A DNA stretch of 64,000 nucleotides from Ferriphaselus amnicola (GTDB taxonomy: Bacteria > Pseudomonadota > Gammaproteobacteria > Burkholderiales > Gallionellaceae): NCBI RefSeq assembly GCF_000974685.2, contig NZ_AP018738.1:124001-188000 (forward strand), given 5' to 3'. Positions 1 to 8,626 of this stretch are shown in pieces (position 1 is the stretch's first letter; each line of letters begins with the position of its first letter). Both the position numbers and the translations under genes were made by a program. The notes beneath the pieces are model-generated. The model saw nothing but the letters and a program-made list of their open reading frames with translations. It was not told where the DNA came from and ran no database searches.

Positions 1-495
1 CGGGTCTCGCCACAGCTGCACGCAGAAATCAAAGCGGTGTTGGCCTCACCGCAGGCTGAAGGTTATCGGCTGCCACGTAGCTCCAGCTTTTGCGGGCGAT
101 TCATTCGACATTCGGGCTGGTATCCAGACTATGTACTACGTCTATTCCAACGTGGGGCGGGGCGATTCAGTGAGGCCTTGGTGCATGAGTCGGTACAACT
201 TCAAGGCCGAGTGGAGAGCTTGAGTCAGCCCTTGATCCATTACACCTATCGGGACGTGGAAAGTGTGATCTCCAAATTAAATCACTATTCCAGTGCCGCT
301 GCCGAACAGATGGATGCAAAAGGTAAGCGGGGAGGTCTGGCGCAGGCGATCTTGCACGGCAGCTGGGCGTTCTATCGAACCTATGTGCTGCGGGCGGGCT
401 TTCTCGATGGGCGTGAAGGTTTCATGTTAGCCGTGATGAATGCCGAGAACAGCTACTACCGCTACATCAAACTCTGGCTGAAACAAAAGTCTTGA
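1..495 (+). CDS. Glycosyltransferase family 2, LPS-core type (5' truncated)
   Basis: Only the C-terminal part is in the window. The frame is open from the first base and ends at 495, so the start lies upstream; the GTG at 37 is internal. The visible residues (RLFQRGAGRFSEALVHES, then IHYTYRDVESVISKLNHYS) match the C-terminal half of WaaE/KdtX-like family 2 glycosyltransferases, which add hexoses to the inner LPS core at the cytoplasmic face of the inner membrane. The stop lies 6 bases from the convergent acyltransferase gene. The following GT4 and GtrA genes support an envelope polysaccharide locus. Donor and acceptor sugars cannot be read from this fragment. Confidence 0.75.
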   Translation, partial: RVSPQLHAEIKAVLASPQAEGYRLPRSSSFCGRFIRHSGWYPDYVLRLFQRGAGRFSEALVHESVQLQGRVESLSQPLIHYTYRDVESVISKLNHYSSAAAEQMDAKGKRGGLAQAILHGSWAFYRTYVLRAGFLDGREGFMLAVMNAENSYYRYIKLWLKQKS

Positions 496-501
496 GCCAG
501 C

Positions 502-2469
502 TCAGCGCGCTAATTCGCGTACTTTAGGCAACATGTCCTGCGCTAGCATCGAATTCGCTGTATCCGAGATGTGATCACCATAGCTATATAGAAACTTACC
601 GTTGCGTGTGACAACACACTGGTTCTTGGGGGCGTCACACAACAACGGTGTGGGATCGTAAACAGCAAGCGTCGGATGCTGTAGTTTCAATTGCTGGATG
701 AAGTCGTAATAGGCTTGGACTCCTTTGAGATGCTCACTGTATTTGAGCGTGCATCGCGGATTCTCATTGCGTCGCAAGTAGCGATTGAGCAACTCACTTC
801 CGGTTAGTCCTCCGCTGATGCAACTGCGTGGATCAGGGAAAGTCGGGTTGTCGATCACGAACATCACGCGTTTCCCCGCACTTTCAAGTCGGCCTATCGC
901 TCGGCTGTACGAGTCCAATATCCCCGCTGCCGGACTGCCAGAGATGAAGCCCGTCTCACTGTCCAATGGGAAGATGCCGCGCAGTGCCATGACCATAAGC
1001 ACCACCGAAATATCAGGATCTTGCTCCACGGTTTTCCACGCGAGCTGATTCTTCGCTTGCTGGCGATCCTCTGCCGCCGGGTTCGTACTCGGCGGATAAA
1101 CCGTTCCTAGCATGACCCAGCTCATGTCAGGCGAAGATTCGCGTACCAATCCATAGAACAGTGCTTCGCCCTTACTGTCGCCGAGGAGTGCGTAATGGGC
1201 GCGGGGTGCGCTGCGGGTACAATATTGGAACTTCTGCTGCTGTTCTTCACTCAGCCCACACGCGTGCGGCCAATGATCTTTATCCTTACCCACGATCAAG
1301 GTCGTAGGGTCTCCGTTCAGCATGGACAACATCCGCCATTTGACGCCATCCAGTTTGCGTACAGCCTCCCCAGCTAAAGCCACTGCCAGCATGCTCAGGC
1401 AAAGCGCTCGGATAAGGTTGCGTGAGCGTGCCTGAGAGCGTATCGGGCGTTCGATCAGGCGGTAGGTTAACCAAGCCAACACAACGCTGATTATCACCAA
1501 TCCCAGTCGTAGCATGGGAGAGGGCGTGGCCGACTCCATGATGCGTGCGAAAGACAGTAGCGGCCAATGCCACAGATAAAGTGGATAGCTGATGAGTCCG
1601 ATCCACACTATGCTGTCGCGTGAAAGCACATGACGATTAGGCCAAGCGCGCTCACCGGCCTGGATCAGGCAGGCTGCACCCACTACCGGGAGCAGCGCCC
1701 AGGCGCCAGGGAAAAGGTCGTGGCTATCGAGTACCGACACGCCGACGAAAATCAATGCCAGCCCTAGCCAAGCGAGCAGACTGCGCTGTACTTGGGTCAT
1801 CGAGATACGTTGTGTTGCTGTATGCGCCAACATAGCCCCGAATGCCAGCTCCCAAAACCGCGACAGTGGAGAGTAGAAATCAGCGACTACGTTCTGCTGC
1901 ACCAGCACTAGGCTATAGACAAATGATGCGCCCAGTACGATAGGGAAAACCCAAGTCGCATGGTTGGGGCGTCGCCAGAGAAAGGCGAGGATCAGCGGCC
2001 AAACGATGTAGAACTGCTCCTCGATGCCCAAAGACCACAGGTGTAATAGTGGCTTGGTGTCGGCCGCATTATCAAAATAACCAGCCTCTTTCCAGAAGAT
2101 CAGGTTGGCGACGAATCCAGCCCCACTCTCGACGTGTTTGCCGAGTTGCTCATACTCCCCCGGCGACAGGATCACCCAGCCAGCCAGCAGACTGGCCAGC
2201 AATACTACGCTCAGAGCTGGAAAGATTCGCCGAATGCGGCGAACGTAGAATGTCTTGATGCTGAACGTGCCTGCCCCTAGCTCTTCCCAGATGTGTTTGG
2301 AGATCAGATAGCCGGAGATGACGAAGAAAATATCTACGCCGATGAAGCCCCCGTGAATGAGGCTCGGAAAGGCGTGATATGCGACGACCGATAAGACAGC
2401 AATGGCCCGAAGTCCATCTATATCTGGACGATAGTCGCTCTTGCTGTAAGTGGGAGTAGCTATTGTCAT
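502..2469 (-). CDS. Acyltransferase 3 / SGNH-domain O-antigen acetylase (OafA/YrhL type)
   Basis: A 655-residue inner-membrane protein. The N-terminal half is a multi-pass acyltransferase-3 domain opening with DIDGLRAIAVLSVVAYHAF; His32 is the expected catalytic histidine. About ten hydrophobic segments follow to residue ~370. The C-terminal third is a periplasmic SGNH hydrolase-like domain with block I GDSKGEALF and a terminal GDHIS giving the Asp-x-x-His pair. This architecture is known for O-acetylation of surface polysaccharides, including LPS O-antigen. It lies opposite to the glycosyltransferases on both sides. The acetylated sugar is unknown. Confidence 0.9.
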   Translation of the reverse strand: MTIATPTYSKSDYRPDIDGLRAIAVLSVVAYHAFPSLIHGGFIGVDIFFVISGYLISKHIWEELGAGTFSIKTFYVRRIRRIFPALSVVLLASLLAGWVILSPGEYEQLGKHVESGAGFVANLIFWKEAGYFDNAADTKPLLHLWSLGIEEQFYIVWPLILAFLWRRPNHATWVFPIVLGASFVYSLVLVQQNVVADFYSPLSRFWELAFGAMLAHTATQRISMTQVQRSLLAWLGLALIFVGVSVLDSHDLFPGAWALLPVVGAACLIQAGERAWPNRHVLSRDSIVWIGLISYPLYLWHWPLLSFARIMESATPSPMLRLGLVIISVVLAWLTYRLIERPIRSQARSRNLIRALCLSMLAVALAGEAVRKLDGVKWRMLSMLNGDPTTLIVGKDKDHWPHACGLSEEQQQKFQYCTRSAPRAHYALLGDSKGEALFYGLVRESSPDMSWVMLGTVYPPSTNPAAEDRQQAKNQLAWKTVEQDPDISVVLMVMALRGIFPLDSETGFISGSPAAGILDSYSRAIGRLESAGKRVMFVIDNPTFPDPRSCISGGLTGSELLNRYLRRNENPRCTLKYSEHLKGVQAYYDFIQQLKLQHPTLAVYDPTPLLCDAPKNQCVVTRNGKFLYSYGDHISDTANSMLAQDMLPKVRELAR

Positions 2470-2555
2470 GGGCTAGTCAGATGCCGAAGCTCATCAGGGA
2501 TAGTTTTTCTTCCAGCTTTTGCATACCATGCGGGTCTTTAGATTTGAGGCCGGAT

Positions 2556-2561
2556 TATACT
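2556..2561 (+). promoter_or_regulatory. Possible -10 element for the GT4 gene
   Basis: TATACT lies 19 bases before the GT4 start codon, in the only intergenic space between the divergent acyltransferase and GT4 genes. The position 17 bases upstream (GGTCTT) is a poor -35, so this is only a candidate. Confidence 0.3.
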
Positions 2562-2580
2562 GGCTCTGCGTGCCCCCTCC

Positions 2581-3678
2581 ATGTCTGATGAGCCGTTGAA
2601 ACTGATTCACGTTGTGCGCCGCTACGGTCCAGTTGGCGGAATGGAGCGTTACGTGTGGGAGCTCACCCGCGAACTCGCCGCACAAGGACATCAGGTCGTG
2701 GTGGTGTGCGCACGTTGCCATGTCGCTCTGCCCCAAGGCATCACCGTGGTAGAGCTGGGTGACATTCGGCCGCGCCCACGCTGGATCGCCTATTTGCGTT
2801 TCAGTCGCCAAGTCGCGACTTGGCTGCGTGAGCATCCACACCCCGACTGGTTGATCCACAGTCATGAACGTGTCGATGTGCATCATGTGACCACCTTCCA
2901 TGGCCCGCCCTTTGCCAGCGTGCGTGAGCGGCCTTGGTGGAAAAAACTCTCGCTGCGTATCTGGGCGCAGTTGTATCTCGAGCGACGCGAGTTGGCCAGA
3001 GCGCAAGCCATTATCCCCAACTCCGAGATTATCCGAGACCTGCTAGCGCGCTACTACCCCGAGTACGCGCACAAATTGACTGTACCCGTCGTGCCTGGTG
3101 TGATTCCTAGTGCGAGTCGTCCAAACAGAGTCGCTGCCGAAAACGGAGGCATCGTCGGGTTCGTCGGCCGAGAGTGGCAACGCAAGGGTTTGCCCTTGGC
3201 CGTCGAGATCGTTGCTCAGTTACGGCGCACTCGCCCTAAGCTCGAATTTTGGGTGGTCGGCCCCCGAGCGGATGAGATCGAGCATCTATTCGCAGGTTGG
3301 CTGGGAGGTTTCCAGTTGTTGGGCTGGCGTACCGACGCGGATTATTTGCGTGACTTTGATGTGCTGCTTCATCCAGCCAAGGCGGAGCCTTACGGTATGG
3401 TCATCTCCGAGGCGATGGCTGCTTGCGTCCCCGTAGTCGTATCCGACGCCTGCGGGGCTTCGGAGCAAGTTAGTGCTGACTCTGGGTCTGTGATCGGATT
3501 GGCGGAGAGCTTGGAGGATTGGGTGCGGGCGGTCGAGCAACAGTTGCAGCGTATCACTCCCGTGCCCGCATTCCGCCATGGCTGGGATGCGGTGGCGCAG
3601 GAGTGTGAGACAATCTACCGAGCGTTATCCAAGAGTGATGGCGCTACAAGCAACCCACACACCGATAGCCCCTACTAA
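2581..3678 (+). CDS. Glycosyltransferase family 4 (GT-B fold)
   Basis: A 365-residue predicted cytosolic glycosyltransferase. The N-terminal GT-B domain carries YGPVGGMERYVWELTREL, the usual GT4 start with a Gly-rich loop. The C-terminal domain has GFVGREWQRKGLPLAVEI and the retaining-transferase EX7E signature EPYGMVISE at about residues 268-276, followed by VPVVVSDACGASE. It resembles WaaG-like LPS core transferases. The GtrA gene starts 5 bases downstream, so the two are probably co-transcribed. No clear Shine-Dalgarno precedes the ATG (a C-rich stretch is there instead), so the start is the least certain part. Sugar specificity is not predictable. Confidence 0.85.
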   Translation: MSDEPLKLIHVVRRYGPVGGMERYVWELTRELAAQGHQVVVVCARCHVALPQGITVVELGDIRPRPRWIAYLRFSRQVATWLREHPHPDWLIHSHERVDVHHVTTFHGPPFASVRERPWWKKLSLRIWAQLYLERRELARAQAIIPNSEIIRDLLARYYPEYAHKLTVPVVPGVIPSASRPNRVAAENGGIVGFVGREWQRKGLPLAVEIVAQLRRTRPKLEFWVVGPRADEIEHLFAGWLGGFQLLGWRTDADYLRDFDVLLHPAKAEPYGMVISEAMAACVPVVVSDACGASEQVSADSGSVIGLAESLEDWVRAVEQQLQRITPVPAFRHGWDAVAQECETIYRALSKSDGATSNPHTDSPY

Positions 3679-3683
3679 ACCCA

Positions 3684-4076
3684 ATGACCCGAATCAAACA
3701 CGAAGCTGGCATCTTGTCGCGCTATTCACTCTCAGGTGCGATCAATACCGTGGCTGGTTTCGCTACCATTTTTGGTCTTACCGCGCTCGGTTACCAACCT
3801 TACGTCGCCAATGCGGCGGGCTATCTTGTCGGCTTGGTATTGGGGTTCTTCGTGTCGCGTCGCTTTGTGTTCCGCCACGAGGGAAAGATGAGCGCACAGG
3901 GCGCGCGCTATTTGTTGGCCTTCGCTTTATGCTTTTCCATCAATCTACTGATACTCCGCTTTGCCTTACAAGCCGGCATTCACGAAATGCTGGCGCAAGC
4001 GCTTTCCACGTCGGTGTATATCGTGGCGATGTTCCTAGCGCTACGCTTCTTTGTGTTCCACCAGCGCGCTAAATGA
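3684..4076 (+). CDS. GtrA-family membrane protein
   Basis: A 130-residue, four-helix membrane protein. RYSLSGAINTVAGFATIFGL opens the first helix, and the conserved GFFVSRRFVFRHEG follows the second. GtrA proteins are small inner-membrane proteins that help move undecaprenyl-phosphate-linked sugars across the membrane for polysaccharide modification. The partner would be a glycosyltransferase; the GT4 five bases upstream is the nearest candidate, although classical partners are GtrB-type GT2 enzymes. The last 8 bases overlap the convergent GGDEF/EAL gene. Confidence 0.85.
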   Translation: MTRIKHEAGILSRYSLSGAINTVAGFATIFGLTALGYQPYVANAAGYLVGLVLGFFVSRRFVFRHEGKMSAQGARYLLAFALCFSINLLILRFALQAGIHEMLAQALSTSVYIVAMFLALRFFVFHQRAK

Positions 4077-6834
4077 GCGTCGCCGCTGGGCGGCCGATCA
4101 GGTAGCCTTGCGCGCAATCCACGCCGATCTCACGCAACAGGGCGAGTGTCGCTTCATCCTCGACGAATTCCGCAACAGTGGTCTTGCCGTAGCCCTGAAC
4201 TGCATTGTTCAGGGCGCGCACGAACATCACATCGTCCGCGTTACTGGTCAATCCACGAATGAAGGAGCCATCGATTTTGACGAAATCGATGGGTAGTTCC
4301 TTCAAATATTGGAACGAACTATAGCCGACGCCGAAGTCATCCAGCCCAAACGCACAGCCCAAGCCACGCAGTTGCGCCATCACGCGGGTCGCTTTACTCA
4401 TATTGGCCAGAGCGGCAGTCTCAGTGATCTCCAGTTGTAGATTCTTGCCTTTTACCCCATGGCGTTTGAGTGCTGCTTTCATCGTCTCAAAGGCCAGATC
4501 GTCATCGAAACTGCGGCCCGAAAGATTGAGCGCCACCTTGAATTCAGGACGCCCTGCGGCGAAAGCGACGACCGCTTCGATCACCCAACGATCGACCCTG
4601 CGAATCAGGCCGGTACTTTCAGCTGCCTCGATGAAGTCACCCGGCATTACCAGCTTGCCATCCTCCCCGACCAAGCGCAGCAGGGCTTCGTAATGGCTGA
4701 TGGTGCCTTTGGCGATGTTGCGGATGGGCTGGAAGTGCAGTACCAAGCGCCCATCTTCTAGCGCTCGCTCCACTTCACGTTTCCAGTGTGCCCGTTTGCC
4801 CATGGAATCTCGTTGTGGGTCGTCCGCTGAGTACAGATGCCAAGAGCCGTGCCCTTTATCTTGTGCCTGAAGCAATGCGAACTGGGCGCTACCGAGTAGC
4901 GTATCGGCATCCTGTCCGTGCATGGGGAACTGAACCATGCCAACACACGTTGATAGCGCTTGAGCTGTTTGCAGTCGCGCCATTTGCTGCGGCTGAATGT
5001 GATTTAGTTGGCGTGCGAGTGCGATGGCATCCGTGCTGTTCAGCTCGGAAAATACGAGGGCGAACTCATCGCTGCCTAAACGCGCCATGAGTCTAGGGGT
5101 GGGAGTCAAGGTTTCGACGTATGCGGCGAATGCCTGTAGCAGGGCATCTCCCGCTTCGTGTCCTTCCGCCTCGTTGACCACTTTGAATTGGTCGAGATCG
5201 CATACCAACATCGTCCCTTGCTCGCCGACAGTGAGCAAGGCATCGAGCTCACGCTTGAACGCTCGGCGATTGAGCAGCCCAGTGACCGCATCGCACTCCG
5301 ACAGTTTATGAAGTTGATGCTTGGTTTGCCGGTGCTCGGTTACATCCATGCCGACGGACAGATAGGCGGGAGTTTCTCCTGCCTCATGCGCGAGTCGAGT
5401 ATGAAACCACACGATGTCACGTACCGTGCCATCCGGCTGGAGTCGATTCGATTCGCCGTGATAGACATTGCCCGACATCATGCCTGCCAGCTCCTGTGGA
5501 TACCCATTGCGCTGCCAAGTATCTAGAAAAATATCAGCAAAATCTTGCCCCAAGATGCTTCCCGAACTTTGCCCGCTTAGCTCATGGGCGGTTGCATTGG
5601 CCATGCGGATGCGCCGGTCGCGGCCATAGGTGAGGATCAAAACAGGGGCGGTGTTGAACAGGCTATAGAAGAGATCACGCTCGCGCTCTAGTTGATTCGC
5701 TTGTGCCGCAAGGTCGTGCAAATGTTCGCGTGACTCGGTACGTAGTCCTTCGAGTCGGCTGGATAGGATCACGGCCAACGATTCCAGTTCGTCCGCTTCG
5801 TCAGGAAAACGGCCGCGCGGACGAGCGCGGTAACTCTTGCGCACGTCTTCAAAGCGTTCCTCCCCGAGCAGTGGTAGCAAGCCTGTCACATGTTGGAGGC
5901 GGCGCATGGTTGGACGCAACATTGCGTAAAGTAACACCAATCCCAGCAATAAGGCGACACAGCCCAACCAGAAACTTCGGCGCGCAGCGGCGCGTATCGC
6001 TCGTACCTGCGTCGTAACATCCGTCGCGAACACTAGATGAGCTTGTAATCCATCGCTAACAGGCACTAGCATCAGTTGATGGATTCGATTGTCTAGGCCG
6101 AGTTGAACCTGTCCCTTCTGCCAAGAGCGATGGATGGCGGTATTCAGCAGCTCTTGTGTGGCCGTTCCTCCGCTGAACGATAACAGGGACATTCCGCTGA
6201 GCGGGGTGGTGGTTCTTTGTGGCTTGCCGGCAAACACGGCTACCTCGGCCCCAATCAGTTGGCGTAGATCGAGGATGATGTTTTCTAGATTGCCGGTTAC
6301 CGCGATTGCTCCTAGCGTTTCCCCTCGATATGAGATTGGCGTGACCAACTGGTAGGCACATTGTTGTGCGCATTCCAGCCAACTCAATGGCCGCTCTTGG
6401 CGTTCGGCGGCAATGGCCATGCGCGATTGTTGTGCCGAGCCATACTCACCCCAGCCCGCGAGTCGCTGCTGATGGTTGTCATAGATGCTGACCGCCAGCA
6501 AACCCTGGCCCATATTGAGTTCGGACCACAACCCCTCCAAGTCTCGCTCCAAGCTCCCCTGCTGCCGATCGATCAGATCCTGCCGTACGTTCGGCAAGCC
6601 AGCGAACATGAGCGCCTGCATCTGCAATCGATCCGCCTGCAATTTGAATAATCGCTGGACCAGCTCTTGCGCTCTTACCTGACCCTCGGCTTGAGCTTGG
6701 TCGAACTGACGTAGCTCAATGCGATATTGCTGCCATACGAACAGTCCGCCGGTGACACACAAGACGAAGCCTGCCAATAGCAGTATTTTCCAGCGGATAC
6801 TGAGAAAGTTTCGTGGGCGTAAAGGAGGTGTCAT
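4069..6834 (-). CDS. Membrane PAS-GGDEF-EAL protein with degenerate GSDEF site
   Basis: A 921-residue c-di-GMP protein. TM1 is at ~15-33, a periplasmic sensor region at ~35-285 and TM2 at ~288-308. A PAS domain follows at ~388-500, GGDEF at ~515-670 and EAL at ~690-921. The GGDEF signature reads GSDEF at ~587-591, losing the second glycine, so cyclase activity is doubtful. The EAL domain keeps EALLR, NLSGRS, EITET, GLDDFG and KIDGSF, which points to phosphodiesterase activity, possibly with GTP-binding control by the GSDEF domain. It is the last gene of an operon after a PstS-like and a porin-like gene (13-base gap), so the periplasmic domain may respond to the same ligand; that link is inference. 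Confidence 0.92.
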   Translation of the reverse strand: MTPPLRPRNFLSIRWKILLLAGFVLCVTGGLFVWQQYRIELRQFDQAQAEGQVRAQELVQRLFKLQADRLQMQALMFAGLPNVRQDLIDRQQGSLERDLEGLWSELNMGQGLLAVSIYDNHQQRLAGWGEYGSAQQSRMAIAAERQERPLSWLECAQQCAYQLVTPISYRGETLGAIAVTGNLENIILDLRQLIGAEVAVFAGKPQRTTTPLSGMSLLSFSGGTATQELLNTAIHRSWQKGQVQLGLDNRIHQLMLVPVSDGLQAHLVFATDVTTQVRAIRAAARRSFWLGCVALLLGLVLLYAMLRPTMRRLQHVTGLLPLLGEERFEDVRKSYRARPRGRFPDEADELESLAVILSSRLEGLRTESREHLHDLAAQANQLERERDLFYSLFNTAPVLILTYGRDRRIRMANATAHELSGQSSGSILGQDFADIFLDTWQRNGYPQELAGMMSGNVYHGESNRLQPDGTVRDIVWFHTRLAHEAGETPAYLSVGMDVTEHRQTKHQLHKLSECDAVTGLLNRRAFKRELDALLTVGEQGTMLVCDLDQFKVVNEAEGHEAGDALLQAFAAYVETLTPTPRLMARLGSDEFALVFSELNSTDAIALARQLNHIQPQQMARLQTAQALSTCVGMVQFPMHGQDADTLLGSAQFALLQAQDKGHGSWHLYSADDPQRDSMGKRAHWKREVERALEDGRLVLHFQPIRNIAKGTISHYEALLRLVGEDGKLVMPGDFIEAAESTGLIRRVDRWVIEAVVAFAAGRPEFKVALNLSGRSFDDDLAFETMKAALKRHGVKGKNLQLEITETAALANMSKATRVMAQLRGLGCAFGLDDFGVGYSSFQYLKELPIDFVKIDGSFIRGLTSNADDVMFVRALNNAVQGYGKTTVAEFVEDEATLALLREIGVDCAQGYLIGRPAATLI

Positions 6835-6847
6835 CCGCGTTCCTTGC

Positions 6848-8035
6848 TTAGAAGCGCCACGCGGCCTGCATCAATAGCAGATTCCAGGGCGAGGTGAGTA
6901 CCATCGGCGGATTGTCTAACTTGGATAGCCAAGCAGCTCCATTGACGTGATGACCTTCCAGAAAGAGTGACCAGTCTTTGCTGGGATCAAAACGTAAACC
7001 TAGCGTCCAGTCGCGCGCGTAACGCTGAGCCGACGGTAGGCCTGTCATGGTCGAGAAGCGCTGCCCATTACGATCATTCGCATCAAGATATACGGCATCG
7101 AAACGTGCCAGCGCTTGCCAGCGAGGGATAAAGCGCCACTGAGTCTGGAGGTACACGGCTTCGATCGTGCTTCCCATGTCGAGTATCGGTGCAACGGGTA
7201 CGTTAAAGCCATTGCGTATTTGGTGGGTCAGCGCGTATTCGACGGTATGCGTCCATGCTTCTGTGTTGTGCTCCAGCGACAATACGCCTGTGTTGAGCGT
7301 GATAGTTCCGGCATGCAGGAAGTCTATGGGGGCGGGCTGATAGCGCATCTTCAGTGAACCTAAAGAGAGGCCGCTGCGCCAACGCCCACCATCAAAGTCA
7401 TAGAGCACTTGTCCCAGTATCGAAGTGCGTCCATCAAAACTTCCCGGCTGTTGATCGACCATGAAGGCAGTCAGATTGCGATCATTGACCTCGGGACGAA
7501 TCGCGCTGATCTGCCAATACAGGCTGCCGCCGGCTATCTCTCGGTCTCCATATAGAGCTACGCCGGGTGCCGACAGAAAAAAGCTGCGCACCTGATCGTG
7601 ATAGATGGACTGGGGGAGAAGCACGCCAGGGCGAGTGTGCGCAACGTCTCGGGTCGTGTTGTAGAGGCCGAACGAATTCTTGATCTTGCCCAGTCTGATA
7701 CCGACACGCTGCTCGGACATGTCCAGCAAGTTGCTGTCAATGAATGCATAGTCCACTCGTGTCGTCGAGCTATCAATGCCACCTGCGCGACGTGACAGCA
7801 ACTGTCCCGAGAGTAACCAGTTCCCATTGGGTCGCCATGACAGGTTGCCGCCAAGCTCGTACATGTCGAATCCGGCTTTGCCGGGCTGGCTGCCGCCGAC
7901 TCGATTGTCGCTGGTCCATACGGCAGACTGACTGACAAAGCCGTGGATTTGTAAACTTTCAGGCAGTTCTCCTGCCCGTGCGCTGGCTGCGCTGAGCAGC
8001 ATACTAGTGCACAGTGATAATGCGAACCGCATCAT
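6848..8035 (-). CDS. Putative outer-membrane beta-barrel (porin-like) protein
   Basis: A 395-residue protein with a clear signal peptide (MRFALSLCTSMLLSAASARA). The mature part is rich in alternating polar/hydrophobic strands and aromatic girdle residues, and ends in QAAWRF; a terminal Phe is the usual BAM signal of outer-membrane barrels. Repeated SLGSLKMRYQ- and RFDAVYLDAND-like segments fit strands and loops. The start overlaps the PstS-like gene by 32 bases, implying translational coupling. ATG codons at 8035 and 8032 are both possible. I do not recognise a specific porin subfamily; transport of an anion taken up with the PstS-like partner is inference. Confidence 0.75.
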   Translation of the reverse strand: MMRFALSLCTSMLLSAASARAGELPESLQIHGFVSQSAVWTSDNRVGGSQPGKAGFDMYELGGNLSWRPNGNWLLSGQLLSRRAGGIDSSTTRVDYAFIDSNLLDMSEQRVGIRLGKIKNSFGLYNTTRDVAHTRPGVLLPQSIYHDQVRSFFLSAPGVALYGDREIAGGSLYWQISAIRPEVNDRNLTAFMVDQQPGSFDGRTSILGQVLYDFDGGRWRSGLSLGSLKMRYQPAPIDFLHAGTITLNTGVLSLEHNTEAWTHTVEYALTHQIRNGFNVPVAPILDMGSTIEAVYLQTQWRFIPRWQALARFDAVYLDANDRNGQRFSTMTGLPSAQRYARDWTLGLRFDPSKDWSLFLEGHHVNGAAWLSKLDNPPMVLTSPWNLLLMQAAWRF

Positions 8036-8441
8036 GGTCGCTCACTTTCTTGACGTAGCCGATCGCGCCGAGTGTCGTGGACACCCGCTCGATCATTTGT
8101 TCTTCGGAAAACAACTCAGTGGGAGCTTGGCCGATGCCGGAGTACACCTGCCTATCCCAAGACTGTCGTAGCTGGTAGGGAAAGACATCCAGAACTTCCT
8201 TGCAAAAGGCATTATGCAAAGGGTGTGCGTCAGCGAGTACGAATACCCGAACAGGCGTGCCATCAGGCCATTTGTTTTGTCGCATGCCAAATGTTGAGCG
8301 CGCAGTGCTGACCGTTAGCGCAGTCGCGGTAACATTTGGATGAACGATCACCTCGACGGCACTAACGCAAAGCGACAGTAGGCCGAGGGCTCCGCATACA
8401 CCCCTTATAAACCAACGAGTTGATGCAATTCGCTGGGACAA
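8004..8441 (-). CDS. Small PstS-like periplasmic phosphate-binding-domain protein
   Basis: A 145-residue exported protein with a signal peptide ending near SLCVSAVE. The mature sequence follows the short PstS-like family: LTVSTARSTFGMRQNKWPDG, then FCKEVLDVFPYQLRQSWDRQ and the C-terminal GAIGYVKKV. It is less than half the length of true PstS, so it is one domain-like version, and no pst permease or ATPase genes are adjacent. It heads the operon with the porin-like and GGDEF/EAL genes. A role as ligand-binding sensor feeding the c-di-GMP protein is an inference from this arrangement. Confidence 0.78.
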   Translation of the reverse strand: MSQRIASTRWFIRGVCGALGLLSLCVSAVEVIVHPNVTATALTVSTARSTFGMRQNKWPDGTPVRVFVLADAHPLHNAFCKEVLDVFPYQLRQSWDRQVYSGIGQAPTELFSEEQMIERVSTTLGAIGYVKKVSDHDAVRIITVH

Positions 8442-8486
8442 TGGAACTCTCCTCTATTCCTAATATATTCCAGTACTCTTGGAATG

Positions 8487-8529
8487 CCACCTCTAAATTG
8501 GTGGGGTTATCCCCACCTCTTTGGGTGGG
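8487..8529 (-). promoter_or_regulatory. Leader with mutually exclusive hairpins
   Basis: Upstream of the PstS-like start lie four complementary blocks. In plus coordinates these are CCACC 8487-8491, GGTGGGG 8500-8506, CCCCACC 8511-8517 and GGTGGG 8524-8529. Each neighbouring pair can form a stem (the middle pair is a perfect 7-bp stem with loop TTAT) and the choices exclude each other. This is the geometry of an attenuator or of a protein-binding leader. No U-tract follows, so termination is not shown. Confidence 0.35.
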
Positions 8530-8626
8530 TGATGGAAGTAGAACTGATAAGCAGGGAAGCGTCAAGTCTGAAAAGTCCACGACGAGGCCATGATTCAGTG
8601 TGTCACCGTGCTAGGATGGCAAAACT

